Positions 1-10,007 of a stretch of 64,000 bases of DNA are shown here, piece by piece. This stretch comes from Siphonodentalium dalli (taxonomy: Eukaryota > Mollusca > Scaphopoda > Gadilida > Siphonodentaliidae), in contig CP136066.1 of NCBI GenBank assembly GCA_032622095.1, forward strand, positions 184,982,716 to 185,046,715, given 5' to 3'. The translations under genes and the position numbers were made by a program. Position 1 is the first letter of the stretch, and each line of letters begins with the position of its first letter. The notes beneath the pieces were generated by a model, which was not told where the DNA came from, did no database searches, and saw nothing but the letters and a program-made list of their open reading frames with translations.

Positions 1-207
1 ATGACAACGAAAGCTTATCTCCATAACCACCACCACCACGGAGTGATAACGTACGTGGTCATGTAGTCTGAGTTAAATATTTCAACCCAATTATTTGTGA
101 CACTGGCAGCCGCATAGTCAGCTGCCTACTATGTTGTTTTACATGTATTTATTTAAAGTTCATTTCAGTGATGTCCTTAACTATTTGAATACCAAAATGA
201 TTATTTT
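1..207. other. Window edge, nothing recognised
   Basis: No ORF with recognisable protein similarity and no clear repeat is visible here before the first direct-repeat copy begins. A short CCACCACCACC run lies near base 26. Confidence 0.5.
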
Positions 208-486
208 GAGCATATAACCACCCATCACCTCAACACAATGTTGATGCAGTTACAAATTACTCGATTCTAACTTCCGTCGTGATGGTCTTTAATATACACA
301 GGTACCTTCAGGAACAATTAAGAACTGAAAATGTCACCAATAATCAGGGATTTACGAAAATATATTTGTCATTTGTGAATTGGTGCAGCACGGTGCGCGA
401 TTTCAAAGCGCGCGAATTCAAAACTGAGCTAAAAATAGCATTGCGCGAATTTCAATACGAGTATGGTAATTCAATATGAACCTATA
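208..486. repeat. Diverged direct repeat, copy 1 (~270 bp)
   Basis: This stretch aligns with about 1575-1846: both contain the same ordered blocks (CCACCCATCA, GTGAATTGGTGCAGCACGG, CAATACGAGTATGGTAAT and AATATGAACCTAT at the end). Small indels and substitutions separate the copies. They flank about 1.1 kb that contains the hairpin at 488-642. The 66-codon ORF at 279-479 lies entirely inside the repeat and its frame is not kept in copy 2, so it is not called as a gene. Confidence 0.75.
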
Positions 487-487
487 G

Positions 488-642
488 ACAATAGTTAACT
501 GTCATCAGCGACGAACGAAGTTTCTCCTCGAGTGAGATGCGCAGGATTATTTTTCACGAGGCGTTTTAGCCGAGTGAAAAATAATCCTCGCATCTCACGA
601 GAGGAGAAACTTCGTTCGTCGCTGATGACAGTTAACTATTGT
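488..642. repeat. Long hairpin 1 (155 bp, ~69-nt stems)
   Basis: The left stem starts ACAATAGTTAACTG and returns as CAGTTAACTATTGT at the right end. The stems match over about 69 nt with only a few differences, and the apex is a short GAGGCGTTTTAGCCGAG loop region that can itself pair. The stem sequence does not resemble hairpins 2 (26,729-26,883) or 3 (43,826-43,975), although length and loop style do. The following ~240 bp are AT-rich and contain GTGACGTCA at about 855-864, as in hairpin 2. Likely part of a non-autonomous foldback element; its outer ends cannot be fixed from one copy. Confidence 0.85.
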
Positions 643-1525
643 GTTTATTATATTTTCCACAACAGTTTGTCACGACACAACTCTAATAAAATGCATTGAG
701 AAGATGTTCCGATTCTGAATATTGACCTAAATGTTTCCGTTAAATTACGCGCAACGATAAGATAACAACCCAAATAAGGTAAATCGATTACGTCATTCAT
801 TCATGAATTTTTTACTATAGCCGCGCGCGCCATAGTATTTTACCCCGTATAGGGACGTGACGTCATTTCATTGACTGATTTCTCCTATTGCCACCAACTT
901 CAAAGGGGATTTTTCGGAGAAATTTTTCTAACAAACAACAAACTTTATTGATTAAATTAGTAACTGTTTGGAATGTCATTGTGTGGATAAGCCTTCCTAG
1001 TTCTATGAGATATCACTGCTCACTTTCATTTGGAATATGCAACTCGAATATCAGTGGAATTTGAAGTGGAACTGCTTGAAGATACTGAAGTGGATTTCAA
1101 CACTTTTTTCATTTTCTTGGTGCGAATGCACTTGTGGGAACAATTGTTTATCACGATTTCGATCTTTGGATTCCGAAGTGTAGCGTAACCAAAAATGGTT
1201 CCCAGTTGGTGTTGATCCTGCAAATTCACTGAGCTGGAATTTGATGTCGATAACACATTGGTCTGTGTTTTTGGTGATGTATTTTGACAATTTTTGTGTC
1301 ATCTGACTATACACTGGAGCTGATACAATTTTTTTGGTGTAAGGGGAATAACCCAAAACGTGCACTTCGAATTACGTAATTCGGAACGTGCGAGGTTGGG
1401 ATAAATAGTCCGTCATCGCTGGGAGTAGGATAAACCTCTGGGAGTAGGATAACATCGTGACACTTCCGGGAGTGGGGATACGATTATTATTTTGGCAGAA
1501 AAAGTTACTGAAAATATAATAAATG
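643..1525. other. Hairpin tail and gene-less DNA
   Basis: The first ~240 bp look like the tail of the hairpin element (TTTATTA next to the hairpin, GTGACGTCA near 855). Three imperfect copies of GGGAGTAGGATAA-like sequence lie at about 1419-1480. Overlapping minus-strand ORFs at 1026-1365 encode low-complexity Ser/Lys-rich peptides with no recognisable family and are not called. Confidence 0.5.
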
Positions 1526-1526
1526 T

Positions 1527-1571
1527 GATTATTATAAGTCGATTATGAACCTGGTTGCGCGAGGATATGTA
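1527..1571. repeat. Detached copy of minisatellite junction
   Basis: TGTGATTATTATAAGTCGAT followed by TATGAACCTGGTTGCGCGAG occurs here once, and the same junction closes the tandem array at about 2053-2098. The array unit therefore sits on both sides of direct-repeat copy 2, suggesting duplication or unequal exchange. Confidence 0.7.
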
Positions 1572-1574
1572 GCT

Positions 1575-1846
1575 ATGTGAATATTTGACCACCCATCATC
1601 TCAACAAAATGCAGTTACAAATTACTCCATGCTAACTTTCGTCGTGGTTCTCTTTAAATATACACAGGTACATTCAAACAATAAGAACTGAAAATGTCAC
1701 CAGTTATCAGTGATTTACGAATATATATCTGTCATTTGTGAATTGGTGCAGCACGGTGCGCGAATTCAAAGCGTCGAATTCAAAACTGAACGAAAAATAG
1801 TATGCGCGAATTTCAATACGAGTATGGTAATCCAATATGAACCTAT
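1575..1846. repeat. Diverged direct repeat, copy 2 (~270 bp)
   Basis: Second copy of the 208-486 repeat, same orientation. It runs without a break into the 30-bp minisatellite, whose unit begins with the last bases of the repeat (ATGAACCTAT). The array may therefore have expanded from the repeat edge. Confidence 0.75.
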
Positions 1847-2095
1847 GTGATTATTATAAGTCGATTATGAACCTATGTGATTATTATAAGTCGATTATGA
1901 ACCTATGTGATTATTATAAGTCGATTATGAACCTATGTGATTATTATAAGTCGATTATGAACCTATGTGATTATTATAAGTCGATTATGAACCTATGTGA
2001 TTATTATAAGTCGATTATGAACCTATGTGATTATTATAAGTCGATTATTAACCTATGTGATTATTATAAGTCGATTATGAACCTAGTTGCGCGAG
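1837..2095. repeat. 30-bp minisatellite, 8 units plus a partial
   Basis: Eight almost identical 30-bp units (ATGAACCTATGTGATTATTA + TAAGTCGATT) are followed by a partial ninth. One unit has ATTA for ATGA. Because 30 is a multiple of three, the array stays open and reads as a 10-residue peptide repeat, but this is a by-product of the period and not evidence for a gene. Confidence 0.95.
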
Positions 2096-2281
2096 GATAT
2101 GTTGAATTTATTTCATAGAGTTTCGATGTTTTAGACGGACAGCGATTTAGCTGTTATTTATTAATTTGTCCATAACAAATTGAGATATATTGGTATTTAT
2201 AGGTTTATTGTATATTTATATAATATTGTTGGGGGTTGTTGTAACTAGGGTCTGGCTCCCTGAATACATTATTAATGGTTG
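2096..2281. other. Short gene-less spacer
   Basis: AT-rich spacer between the minisatellite and the polyA signal of the minus-strand gene. Nothing else is seen. Confidence 0.4.
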
Positions 2282-2287
2282 TTTATT
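2282..2287 (-). promoter_or_regulatory. Polyadenylation signal AATAAA
   Basis: On the minus strand AATAAA lies 57-62 bp downstream of the stop codon of the cysteine-rich exon at 2344-2579. This is an ordinary spacing for a 3' terminal exon with a short UTR. Confidence 0.5.
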
Positions 2288-2343
2288 GTCAATGATACAT
2301 GAATTGCATGTGCTTTACTCCCGTCCTGTGTGTGGCATGGTTT

Positions 2344-2579
2344 CTAGAGATCATTCTCGACGGCGTAGAAACTTGTTTCTCTCCGCGCCCCTTCTGTCGC
2401 TGTTCCGTTGTTTGGGATAAAAATCCCGCAGTAGACACCTGTGTATGTGATCCGGATGCATCCAGCTGTGTTTGTGCATAGTGCAGCACAGTCCTCCCGG
2501 CATGCGGTAATGTTTTCCGTCTTTGTCAGTCCAGACTCAAGGTCGGTGATGGATGTGGATTCTTCTACCATGACGACAC
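2344..2579 (-). CDS. PAN/apple-like Cys-rich exon, probably terminal
   Basis: On the minus strand a polypyrimidine stretch and TTATTGCAG at 2580-2588 form a good acceptor, and the exon then codes to a stop at 2344. The product has five cysteines in a CxxxCxxxCxxxxxC...C spacing (CREDCAALC, NTAGC, VYCGIF), reminiscent of small PAN/apple modules. The acceptor phase (2 nt into a codon) fits the donor of the CTLD exon at 7221-7438, giving ...TEKS-S-VVMVEES. If joined, this is the C-terminal part of a lectin-PAN protein, with a ~4.6-kb intron. The alternative is a self-contained 92-residue ORF from 2622, whose first 23 residues (MRLTNFTLPLLVIAGVVMVE) look like a signal peptide. The phase match has a one-in-three chance of being accidental. 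The domain name is a motif-level judgement. Confidence 0.55.
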
Positions 2580-2639
2580 CTGCAATAACCAAAAGTGGTA
2601 ATGTGAAATTTGTAAGGCGCATGCACTCTTAGATAAATC

Positions 2640-4689
2640 AAATGATTTGGGTACTATAGAGTGCCATTAGTCCACATCGGTACCAAACATAATGGTACAG
2701 TATGCCTGTAGAACCTGTATACGATTGTATAACCAGAAGATCATGGGTTCCACAGAGCACCAACTAGTTGTCTCCAAGCTGATTGGATGAGACGATCACC
2801 AGTGTCGATTGTGTGGAAATTATCAAATTGAAGTGAATAAAATGGCCGCGCCTCGACATCATCCATCTTTTTACAGTACCTTATAACAACGGAAAAAATT
2901 ACGACATAACACCTGCTTACATCTTTAATTGAAGCCGAATTCGACCTCGACCTACAGTTACACGTTTAGTGCGGCCTAAAATTCTACAACTTGGTTGCCA
3001 AACAACCGAATTTCCCGAAGGCGTAACATCATAAATATTTTTGTTATTTTGGCCAGATTTGGCGAAGTTGGATCAAATAGTTATGTCTTGTACTGTAGAT
3101 TTTGTGGAATACTGTCAACAGATCATTCTTTGTTTATATACCGGCACAACGCGTTAAGAGTGTACGATGAGCAAAACACTCGGCACCGTGACGATTTTTT
3201 TTGGGAGAGTGATTCACGGTGATCCATTCAACACCGAAATCGTCGTGATTGGCGAGGATTAGCGAGCGCTATATCAAACAACATGGTGTCAGTTTTAACC
3301 AAAGTTCATAAGTGGGGTCTTCCTGGTGTTGAGTATTTTGCTTATCACACACTATTTACGTACTATACAACATGTTCTTAAAGCAGATACGCAATGTGGT
3401 TTTTGTTTACATTTATAACACAGCGTTCGAACTTGACAATTACATACTACCGGTATTTACGCGATATTTATGATTGGTATAAAGAACAAAATATGTTTAT
3501 ATTTTAATATTCATGATTATCAGAACCAACATGTTTGTAATTGGAGATGGAGTTCATGTTAAACTGAAATGCAGTTGAATCGTTGGCTAGGTGATTCAAA
3601 TACACATAATAAACAAGACTACGTGAGAGAACATTGCAAGTGTTGCTCTTATGCACATGCCCATCTTCAGAAATTATCTTATTTCTTGTATCGCGATACT
3701 CATGACACGATACGTGTATCGTTTGAAAGTGTATCGCGATACATTGAATTCACGATGTATCGTTACAGCCCTTAGTACCAAGCACTGGTCACTAAAACAA
3801 CATTTATGGATATGTTCCAATGTCTGCGAGAGCGATCATCGTATGTGTTCGCGCCATTCTGTGACGGTCGAACATCACTTTTGAGGTATACGCGTTAAAT
3901 ATATGGTAGACTGTGGTATAGGGAATACAGTCTAATTTAAATTCTGGAGTGTAACATTTAAAGCTATGGGGCCCAGGGAGGTGTCGTTAAACAAGTGAAA
4001 CATCAATTAAAAAATATAATTTTAAACCGAGCATGTTACTTTATAAACCGCTTCGCTATACTATATGTACATATGTATGTATGTATACTGAAGCGGGGAT
4101 TTAAATTCATATATTATATCATTTATATTTTACTTCTTCTAATAACACGCCCCTATGATACAACGTAGGAACATATACGGTGCACATACTCTTTATTTCA
4201 TGTTATATTACTGCATTGTGGCAACTCTGGTGTCAATGTTTTATCGTAACATTTACCGCCTATATTTTACAGTGAAGAAAAAACATGGCGGCAGAATCGA
4301 ATTTGGTTATATGAATATGTGGTGAAATGACTGGGGACCATCGGGTTGTCAGCATGTCTGACTAATTTAAAGGTGTAACAGGTCTGAATGAACCACAAAT
4401 TATGTTTATTTGAAGATTGGTATATGTTAATTTTGAATATTCTCAGTAAATAATTATTCCGTCACTGCGTGTCTTTCACAAGAAATAAGAATTAATGTTG
4501 TTTAAGTATTGGTTGAAAGATAATTATAGGATAGTTTAGAGTGACTCCCCTTATCCCACATGCATGCTAAATGTGAAGGACCGATCGGTCTATTTTAGCC
4601 TGATCGGTCTATTTTAGCCCGATCGTGCTATTATAGATCGACAGATTGTTCACCAGACCTGTTTAAGATATCTGATTTATTTTCATACA
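2640..4689. other. Gene-less region (intron or intergenic)
   Basis: No ORF here has recognisable similarity. It contains a hAT-like terminal fragment at about 3685-3775 and otherwise ordinary AT-rich sequence. If the lectin exons at 7.2-8.9 kb splice to 2344-2579, this is intron. Confidence 0.5.
3685..3775. mobile_element. hAT-like MITE end fragment
   Basis: Palindromic GTATCGCGATAC occurs twice and the block ends CGATGTATCGTTACAGCCCT. Read on the minus strand this is AGGGCTGTAACGATACATCG, a style of terminus common in hAT-derived MITEs. The matching opposite end is not seen, so this is a fragment. Confidence 0.45.
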
Positions 4690-4952
4690 AAAGCCCAGTA
4701 GTGCCAACGCATAAAAATATATCTGCGATAATCACAAACCACTGCGATTAATCGCAAACCTTCGCGATAAATTGCTAACTACTTTGCAGCAAATCGCTAA
4801 CCTTTTAGATAAAACACAAACATCTTTGAGATAATTCAGAAATTATAATGGCCAAGTAGTTTGATCTATTGCAAAAATATTTGTGATTGACCACAATTGT
4901 TGGTTTGCGAATAATCGCAAATATATTTTTATGCATTTGGACTAATGGGCTT
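4690..4952. mobile_element. MITE with ~40-bp terminal inverted repeats
   Basis: The left end (AGCCCAGTAGTGCCAACGCA, then TAAAAATATAT) is the inverted, slightly diverged copy of the right end (ATATATTTTTATGCATTTGG, then ACTAATGGGCT). The interior is full of short GCGATAA/TTATCGC and GCAAACC motifs and has no coding capacity. A non-autonomous DNA element about 260 bp long; the superfamily cannot be named. Confidence 0.75.
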
Positions 4953-6466
4953 CAATCTGTTTACTTTAATTACAGACAAATTAAGAAATTTGGCCTTGGC
5001 CAATTATATCAGACATTCAGACAAATTTTACTACATGTGCAGGGAACAGGTCTGGCCTGAAATCGAGGTATTAAACATCGAATTTTATACAAAAAACACG
5101 ATCGATGTTATATACTAATAGCAATACTATAATGTGAAGTATTTCATATTACACCTTGTAAGGGAGTCCAGATCACATGATCTTGAAGAACCTGTGTTGG
5201 GGTTTTGTACTTGATCGAGGTTTAATACCTCAATTTCAAAATTTCTCTGATCTTTGAAAATCATACTATCCTAATTGGGTACATCACAGTAACAGTACAG
5301 GTTCCACAGTCCTCGAAATTGGCCACGGCAATAAGCAATGGCATGGGAAATGCCGTGGAAACAGTTGGAATCTAACATGCCACATCATTAGATTTGCCAC
5401 GGCTGCGACAGGTACTCCATATAGTACCTTGATATTTGATACACTAGAGTACCTGGACAGGTATTCCAGAGTACCTAATGTTTGGTATCCCAGAGTACAT
5501 AGACATGTACACATGTACCAATAAGAAACTGGTAGGTAATCCATAGTACCTAAAATTTAGGTACGCCACCATAGTACCTAAATTTTAGTTTGGTACTGTC
5601 AACGGGACAATTATAGCATCTACGTTTAAGAGTTTGTTTAAGAGTGGATATTACAATTTACACAGTCACGTTAACGCAACCATGTCTTGATCATTCACCA
5701 CCATACTCACAGGTGGTCTATATATTTCCAGAAAGTTATATATAAATTCAGGAGTATACGGTAATAGATTTGAATCGAGGATCGATGACCAGAAAAACTT
5801 AACAAAATGGATATTTGCAGACTTGAAATCGGGTTTTATATAACATATGTTGTTGTTGTTGTAGTTGTGGTCGGAAGCGATAAACCATGTTTAAAACAAT
5901 CTAACATGCACAATGAATTCTAGCAGACGCTAACCCTTTCTATACTACATACTCATTCATTGTGCTTTGGACAAAGTCGCCATTTTGATGAAGTGGATGT
6001 CAGCCCTGTCATATTTCGACCAAGAACAACTTAGCAAATTAGGTCAGGTTCCACCCAAGATTACATGAACAGTTATAATTAATCACTTCGATTCAAATGT
6101 ACAGTAATATTCATGACACTTCTGCTATGAACTGAACAAATTAATCTTGATTATAATTCTTAACGGTAGATCTCCAATTGGACTTGAATTTCCCTGCTCT
6201 ATGCATATATAATGTTAGTCGGTTCGATTTGGGCCATTTTTGTGTGACATATATATATTATTTCTTTTTGGCCATTCGCTCGTTTCGTGACATTTTTAAT
6301 TATTCTAGCATTTATAAAGAGACGAAATTATTGTCTTCCAAGGGCATTAATATCCATTGCGTTTGTCCCTCTTGGCAACTGTTCATATTCTATATACATT
6401 GACAATAGTGATTTTGTTTGCTTGACTCGTTGTTCCAGAGCAATTCTTAATTGAAAATATATTGCA
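4953..6466. other. Gene-less region with AGTACCT-rich patch
   Basis: No supported coding sequence. Around 5405-5595 the words AGTACCT/AGGTACT recur many times in both orientations, so the patch can fold on itself. The rest shows nothing identifiable. Confidence 0.45.
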
Positions 6467-7034
6467 ATAACTGTGCATGCCTGACATTATAACTGTGCAT
6501 GCCTGACATTATAACTGTGCATGCCTGACATTATAACTGTGCATGCCTGACATTATAACTGTGCATGCCTGACATTATAACTGTGCATGCCTGACATTAT
6601 AACTGTGCATGCCTGACATTATAACTGTGCATGCCTGACATTATAACTGTGCATGCCTGACATTATAACTTTGCATGCCTGACATTATAACTGTGCATGC
6701 CTGACATTATAACTGTGCATGCCTGACATTATAACTGCCTGACATTATAACTGTGCATGCCTGACATTATAACTTTGCATGCCTGACATTATAACTGTGC
6801 ATGCCTGACATTATAACTGTGCATGCCTGACATTATAACTGTGCATGCCTGACATTATAACTGTGCATGCCTGACATTATAACTGTGCATGCCTGACATT
6901 ATAACTGTGCATGCCTGACATTATAACTGTGCATGCCTGACATTATAACTGTGCATGCCTGACATTATAACTGTGCATGCCTGACATTATAACTGTGCAT
7001 GCCTGGCATTATAACTGTGCATGCCTGACATTAT
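6467..7034. repeat. 22-bp minisatellite, ~26 units
   Basis: The unit ATAACTGTGCATGCCTGACA+TT is repeated head to tail with almost no variation: a few units have TTTGCATGC, one has GGCATT and one lacks 6 bp (about 6733). Each unit contains the palindrome GTGCATGC/GCATGC. There are no spacers, so it is a plain tandem repeat and not a CRISPR-like array. It lies in the presumed 4.6-kb intron of the lectin gene, just 3' of the second CTLD exon. Confidence 0.97.
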
Positions 7035-7220
7035 GTACAACTGGGGTACTCATGTAATCGCCATTTCTGAATTTCCGTATCGCTGCTGACGCTAGCCGAA
7101 CTTCCAGCTTTGATCAAATCCATCTACACCAATTAATGTAAAACGTTCCCCAGCTTAATAATCCGCACGTATATGTAGATGTGTTTGAGAATAGAATAAT
7201 CTTTATATCTAGATACTCAC

Positions 7221-7438
7221 TGCTTTTTTCTGTTGAACAGACGAAGGCGAAACCAGAACCAAAGGAACAGCTGACATCATACCACTTCTTAAAGCTATCC
7301 GACATCATACATCTACCATGTCCATTAGGTTGGTTGTCTGCCCATGGAAGCCAGGTCGCCAGCTCTCCATCCTCGTGCCACCAACTCATGCTTACGTCTC
7401 CTGTGATGCCGATCCACACATAGAAGAATGGTGGGTAT
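7221..7438 (-). CDS. C-type lectin domain, C-terminal exon
   Basis: This exon carries the second half of a C-type lectin-like domain. It encodes FYVWIGITGD (the conserved WIGL-type strand), then a WxPWADNQPNG loop, a WYD triad and a C...FVC ending with the last conserved cysteines. In calcium-binding lectins the loop is EPN or QPD and the triad WND; here QPN and WYD replace them, so calcium/sugar binding is plausible but altered. Splice signals on the minus strand are ACAATTACAG before base 7438 and A|GTGAGT after 7221. The start phase (1 nt) fits the donor at 8653, giving ...DLLGR-YPPFF. Probably a secreted recognition protein; ligand unknown. Confidence 0.85.
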
Positions 7439-7444
7439 CTGTAA

Positions 7445-8650
7445 TTGTGGTTACTCATTGTTACATGTTCACTCATTCATTCACCAATATGCTGCGGCTG
7501 GGAGGTTTGTGCCCACATGGGGTGTGTCGCTAAATACCAGTACATATATATATATTTAATAAATCTTAATAAACACGAGCGGGCCACTCTAACAAACGCA
7601 TCACTTTTGATATAACGGCCATAATTCACAAACGCCTGAACCGATTCCTAAAATCCCAACGCCTATCGATCTAGTAAATGCTATATTTTATAAATCGGGT
7701 ATACAATTCCATGACAAACTATTCGACAGCTTATAAAACAGACGAGGAACAAATAATTAATGGAGAGCACCGACTCGTTGTCCATGTTTTGCTACAAGTG
7801 AAAACCGGCCATCGATTTCAAACTCAATAATTATCGATAAAAACCCACATTTAGTACAAAACGTCTACAAGTATCGACATATTTAATGTTAATCTGCCCT
7901 AATAAATCGCATATTTCAATCTCTGCGGATTCGGACTCAACGCGCATGTATGGGCGGAGCCCCCATGCTTTCAGACAGAGGCCTCTTTCGGAGATGCTCC
8001 ATAGGTTGACTCCGACACCATCTTCAACCACCAATGAACAATAAATGAACAAATAAATATCTCAAATCGTATATGATGTAAAATGCCAATGCCAAAAAAT
8101 GTCAAATATTGTAAACACTATGCAACATGCAGAGGTTTCAAACAACCATGCTATTCGTCTCAAACATTCGATTTTCATTTAGTAACAGACTAATACAAAA
8201 AATACACACACAAACTAAAAATTCAAAACAATATTTCAAACATGTGTATTATGCAACATGCCTATTCAAAATAATCGAATATATATGTGACATGCGGTTT
8301 TCAATCATTGTAACAATTTGACTTTCAATTTTCATGTAAACAAATAATAAAATAAACAAATGTCATCAGTTTTCCGACCCCTCCCCACCCTCCTATCAAA
8401 TCCGTCATACCGTAAAGTTCACTCCTCGCGCAATTGTTTAGATGGCATCTAGCCATAGTCCCCAATGGACCACCCGCACCTATCCCATATTAAAGCTAGT
8501 ATGCCCGGATCTCTTCAGGCACAATTAAGTTAATCAATAACTCTGTAAATAAATCAACTAGTCGTAAGCTGACAGCGAAGATGATTCGATCTTTTCGACC
8601 AGACCACACAATTCATTTAACTAACACGTGTTTAGTATTCAATTCCACCC
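7445..8650. other. Intron between the two CTLD exons
   Basis: About 1.2 kb between phase-matched donor and acceptor. It has AT-rich sequence and no recognisable embedded ORF or element. Confidence 0.6.
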
Positions 8651-8652
8651 AC

Positions 8653-8887
8653 CGGCCTAGCAGATCCCACATCTCATTGGTGTCACTCGGATCTTGGATC
8701 TTCATCATCGAACCTCCATTGTTCTGACAGATCTCTTGTGCTGCGGCGTATTCTGTGTAATTATATCTGAATGCTTTCAAACACTCTGATTTCCCGCTTC
8801 GACTGGACCATCCCGCCGGGCACACGTCTAGACCCGCTACTCCAATGAGGTCCTTCGTGGTCATGCGTCGAGTGGCACCACCTTGAC
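8653..8887 (-). CDS. C-type lectin domain, N-terminal exon
   Basis: Encodes the start of a C-type lectin-like domain: CPAGWSS...SECLKAF (the extra N-terminal cysteine pair of long-form CTLDs), then AAAQEICQNNGGSMMKIQD, the usual helix-1 cysteine and 'A-x-x-x-C-x-x-x-G-G' segment, and DTNEMWDLLG. The acceptor on the minus strand is ATCCACAG at 8888-8895 and the donor is CCG|GTGGGT after 8653. The phase joins in frame to 7221-7438. The leader residues GQGGATRRMTTKDL before the domain indicate further 5' exons (signal peptide not found in the window). The in-frame ATG at 8864 is internal and has no support as the true start. Confidence 0.8.
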
Positions 8888-8927
8888 CTGTGGATGATAT
8901 ATGCGATGTGCAATGTTTTTTGTTCGT

Positions 8928-9180
8928 GGTGATGTCACCATATCCGAATGGTTATTATTCGCGGTGACGTCAACCGACACCAATCATGGTTGTTACTCGC
9001 GGTGACGTCACACAATCTGAATGGTTTTTATTCATGGCAACGTCACCCGATCCGAATGGTTGTTGCTCGTGATGACGCCACACGATCTGAATGGTTGTTA
9101 TCCACGGTGACGTCATCCGATCCGAGTGGCTATAATTCGTGATGACGTCACCGATCCGAATGGTTGTAGTTCGTGTCATT
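8928..9180. repeat. ~36-bp degenerate repeats with CRE palindromes
   Basis: About seven imperfect units follow the pattern (CCGATCCGAATGGTTGTT...TCG..GTGACGTCA). Four units keep a perfect TGACGTCA (8965-8972, 9003-9010, 9108-9115, 9143-9150), the CREB/ATF site; others are mutated by one or two bases. The array begins about 40 bp upstream (on the minus strand) of the first CTLD exon, so it could act as an intronic enhancer. It may equally be a neutral minisatellite. Confidence 0.85.
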
Positions 9181-9604
9181 TGATGTTTTGAACACTAAAT
9201 TATTCCTTTCCAATGCAGGGTATACATTTCTTTGTTAATAGTTGCTCCTCAATAATACTTCTCTGGAATAGGGTGGTCATAGCTTGAAATTGCATGTTTT
9301 TTGTGACGTTTGTGAGCGGATATCGCAATAGACATTAAATTAGTTACCAGGGAGAAATTCCATTATTGTATCAGACGCAAAGCAAAATTGCTCACAAAGT
9401 CACTTAACTCGTATAATACAGTATTATGGAACAGGTAAAAGCTATAAGAACTATATTACCTGCACTGCTTTTTCAATGTTATAAACTTCCCAGTCACAAC
9501 ATCAACAAGTTCCCAGGTTTTGTGCTGGTGGAATATGATCCCTAAGTGAGTAGCTAAGGGTAGAGATTCAGGGCATGATCTACCCAAAGGCACGACTGTG
9601 TCGC
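9181..9604. other. Gene-less spacer
   Basis: Nothing identifiable between the CRE-like array and the foldback element. Confidence 0.4.
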
Positions 9605-9725
9605 ATTAACCCTTTACCCAACAAAACGGCAAAAAACGTCCAAATAAAGCTTCAACAGCCTAAAATATGGATATCATTGGAACCGGTTCATTTACCACAT
9701 TGTGATGGTTACAGTTATGCCCTGT

Positions 9726-9794
9726 GCCAATGCATTATATTATATATGCGAGTCTACCATAGGTCGCCTCGCATATATAAGAGAATGCATTGGC
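9726..9794. repeat. 69-bp mobile hairpin, copy 1
   Basis: A near-perfect palindrome: GCCAATGCATT...ATATATGCGAG, a short centre, then CTCGCATATATAAGAGAATGCATTGGC. The same module appears at eight full and one half position in this window, always next to CCCTGT or its inverse ACAGGG. Confidence 0.85.
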
Positions 9795-9938
9795 CTAAAA
9801 CAAATCTTTTTTTAACACTTTTTACCATTTTTTCTTACATTCTTTAACAATTTTAGAATTGTTTCTTACATTTTTTAACAATTTTTATAATATTTGTTTA
9901 CATTCTTTGACAATTTTATCATTTTTAATATGTGTTAA

Positions 9939-10007
9939 GCCAATGCATTCTCTTATATATGCGAGGCGACCTATGGTCGACTCGCATATATAAGAGAATG
10001 CATTGGC
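9939..10007. repeat. 69-bp mobile hairpin, copy 2
   Basis: Inverted partner of the copy at 9726-9794 in foldback element A; both stems of the pair are almost identical. Confidence 0.85.

Noticed and set aside
1026-1365. Minus-strand ORFs as a small gene
   Set aside because: Low-complexity Ser/Lys sequence, two overlapping frames, no splice or domain support.
1837-2118. ORF with nine MNLCDYYKSI-like repeats
   Set aside because: The period is 30 bp, so any frame without a stop stays open. It starts inside a repeat edge and has no gene context.
2299-2632. Plus-strand Cys-rich ORFs
   Set aside because: Antisense shadows of the minus-strand PAN/apple-like exon.
6467-7034. CRISPR-like or phase-regular array
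   Set aside because: Head-to-tail units without spacers in eukaryotic DNA; a minisatellite.
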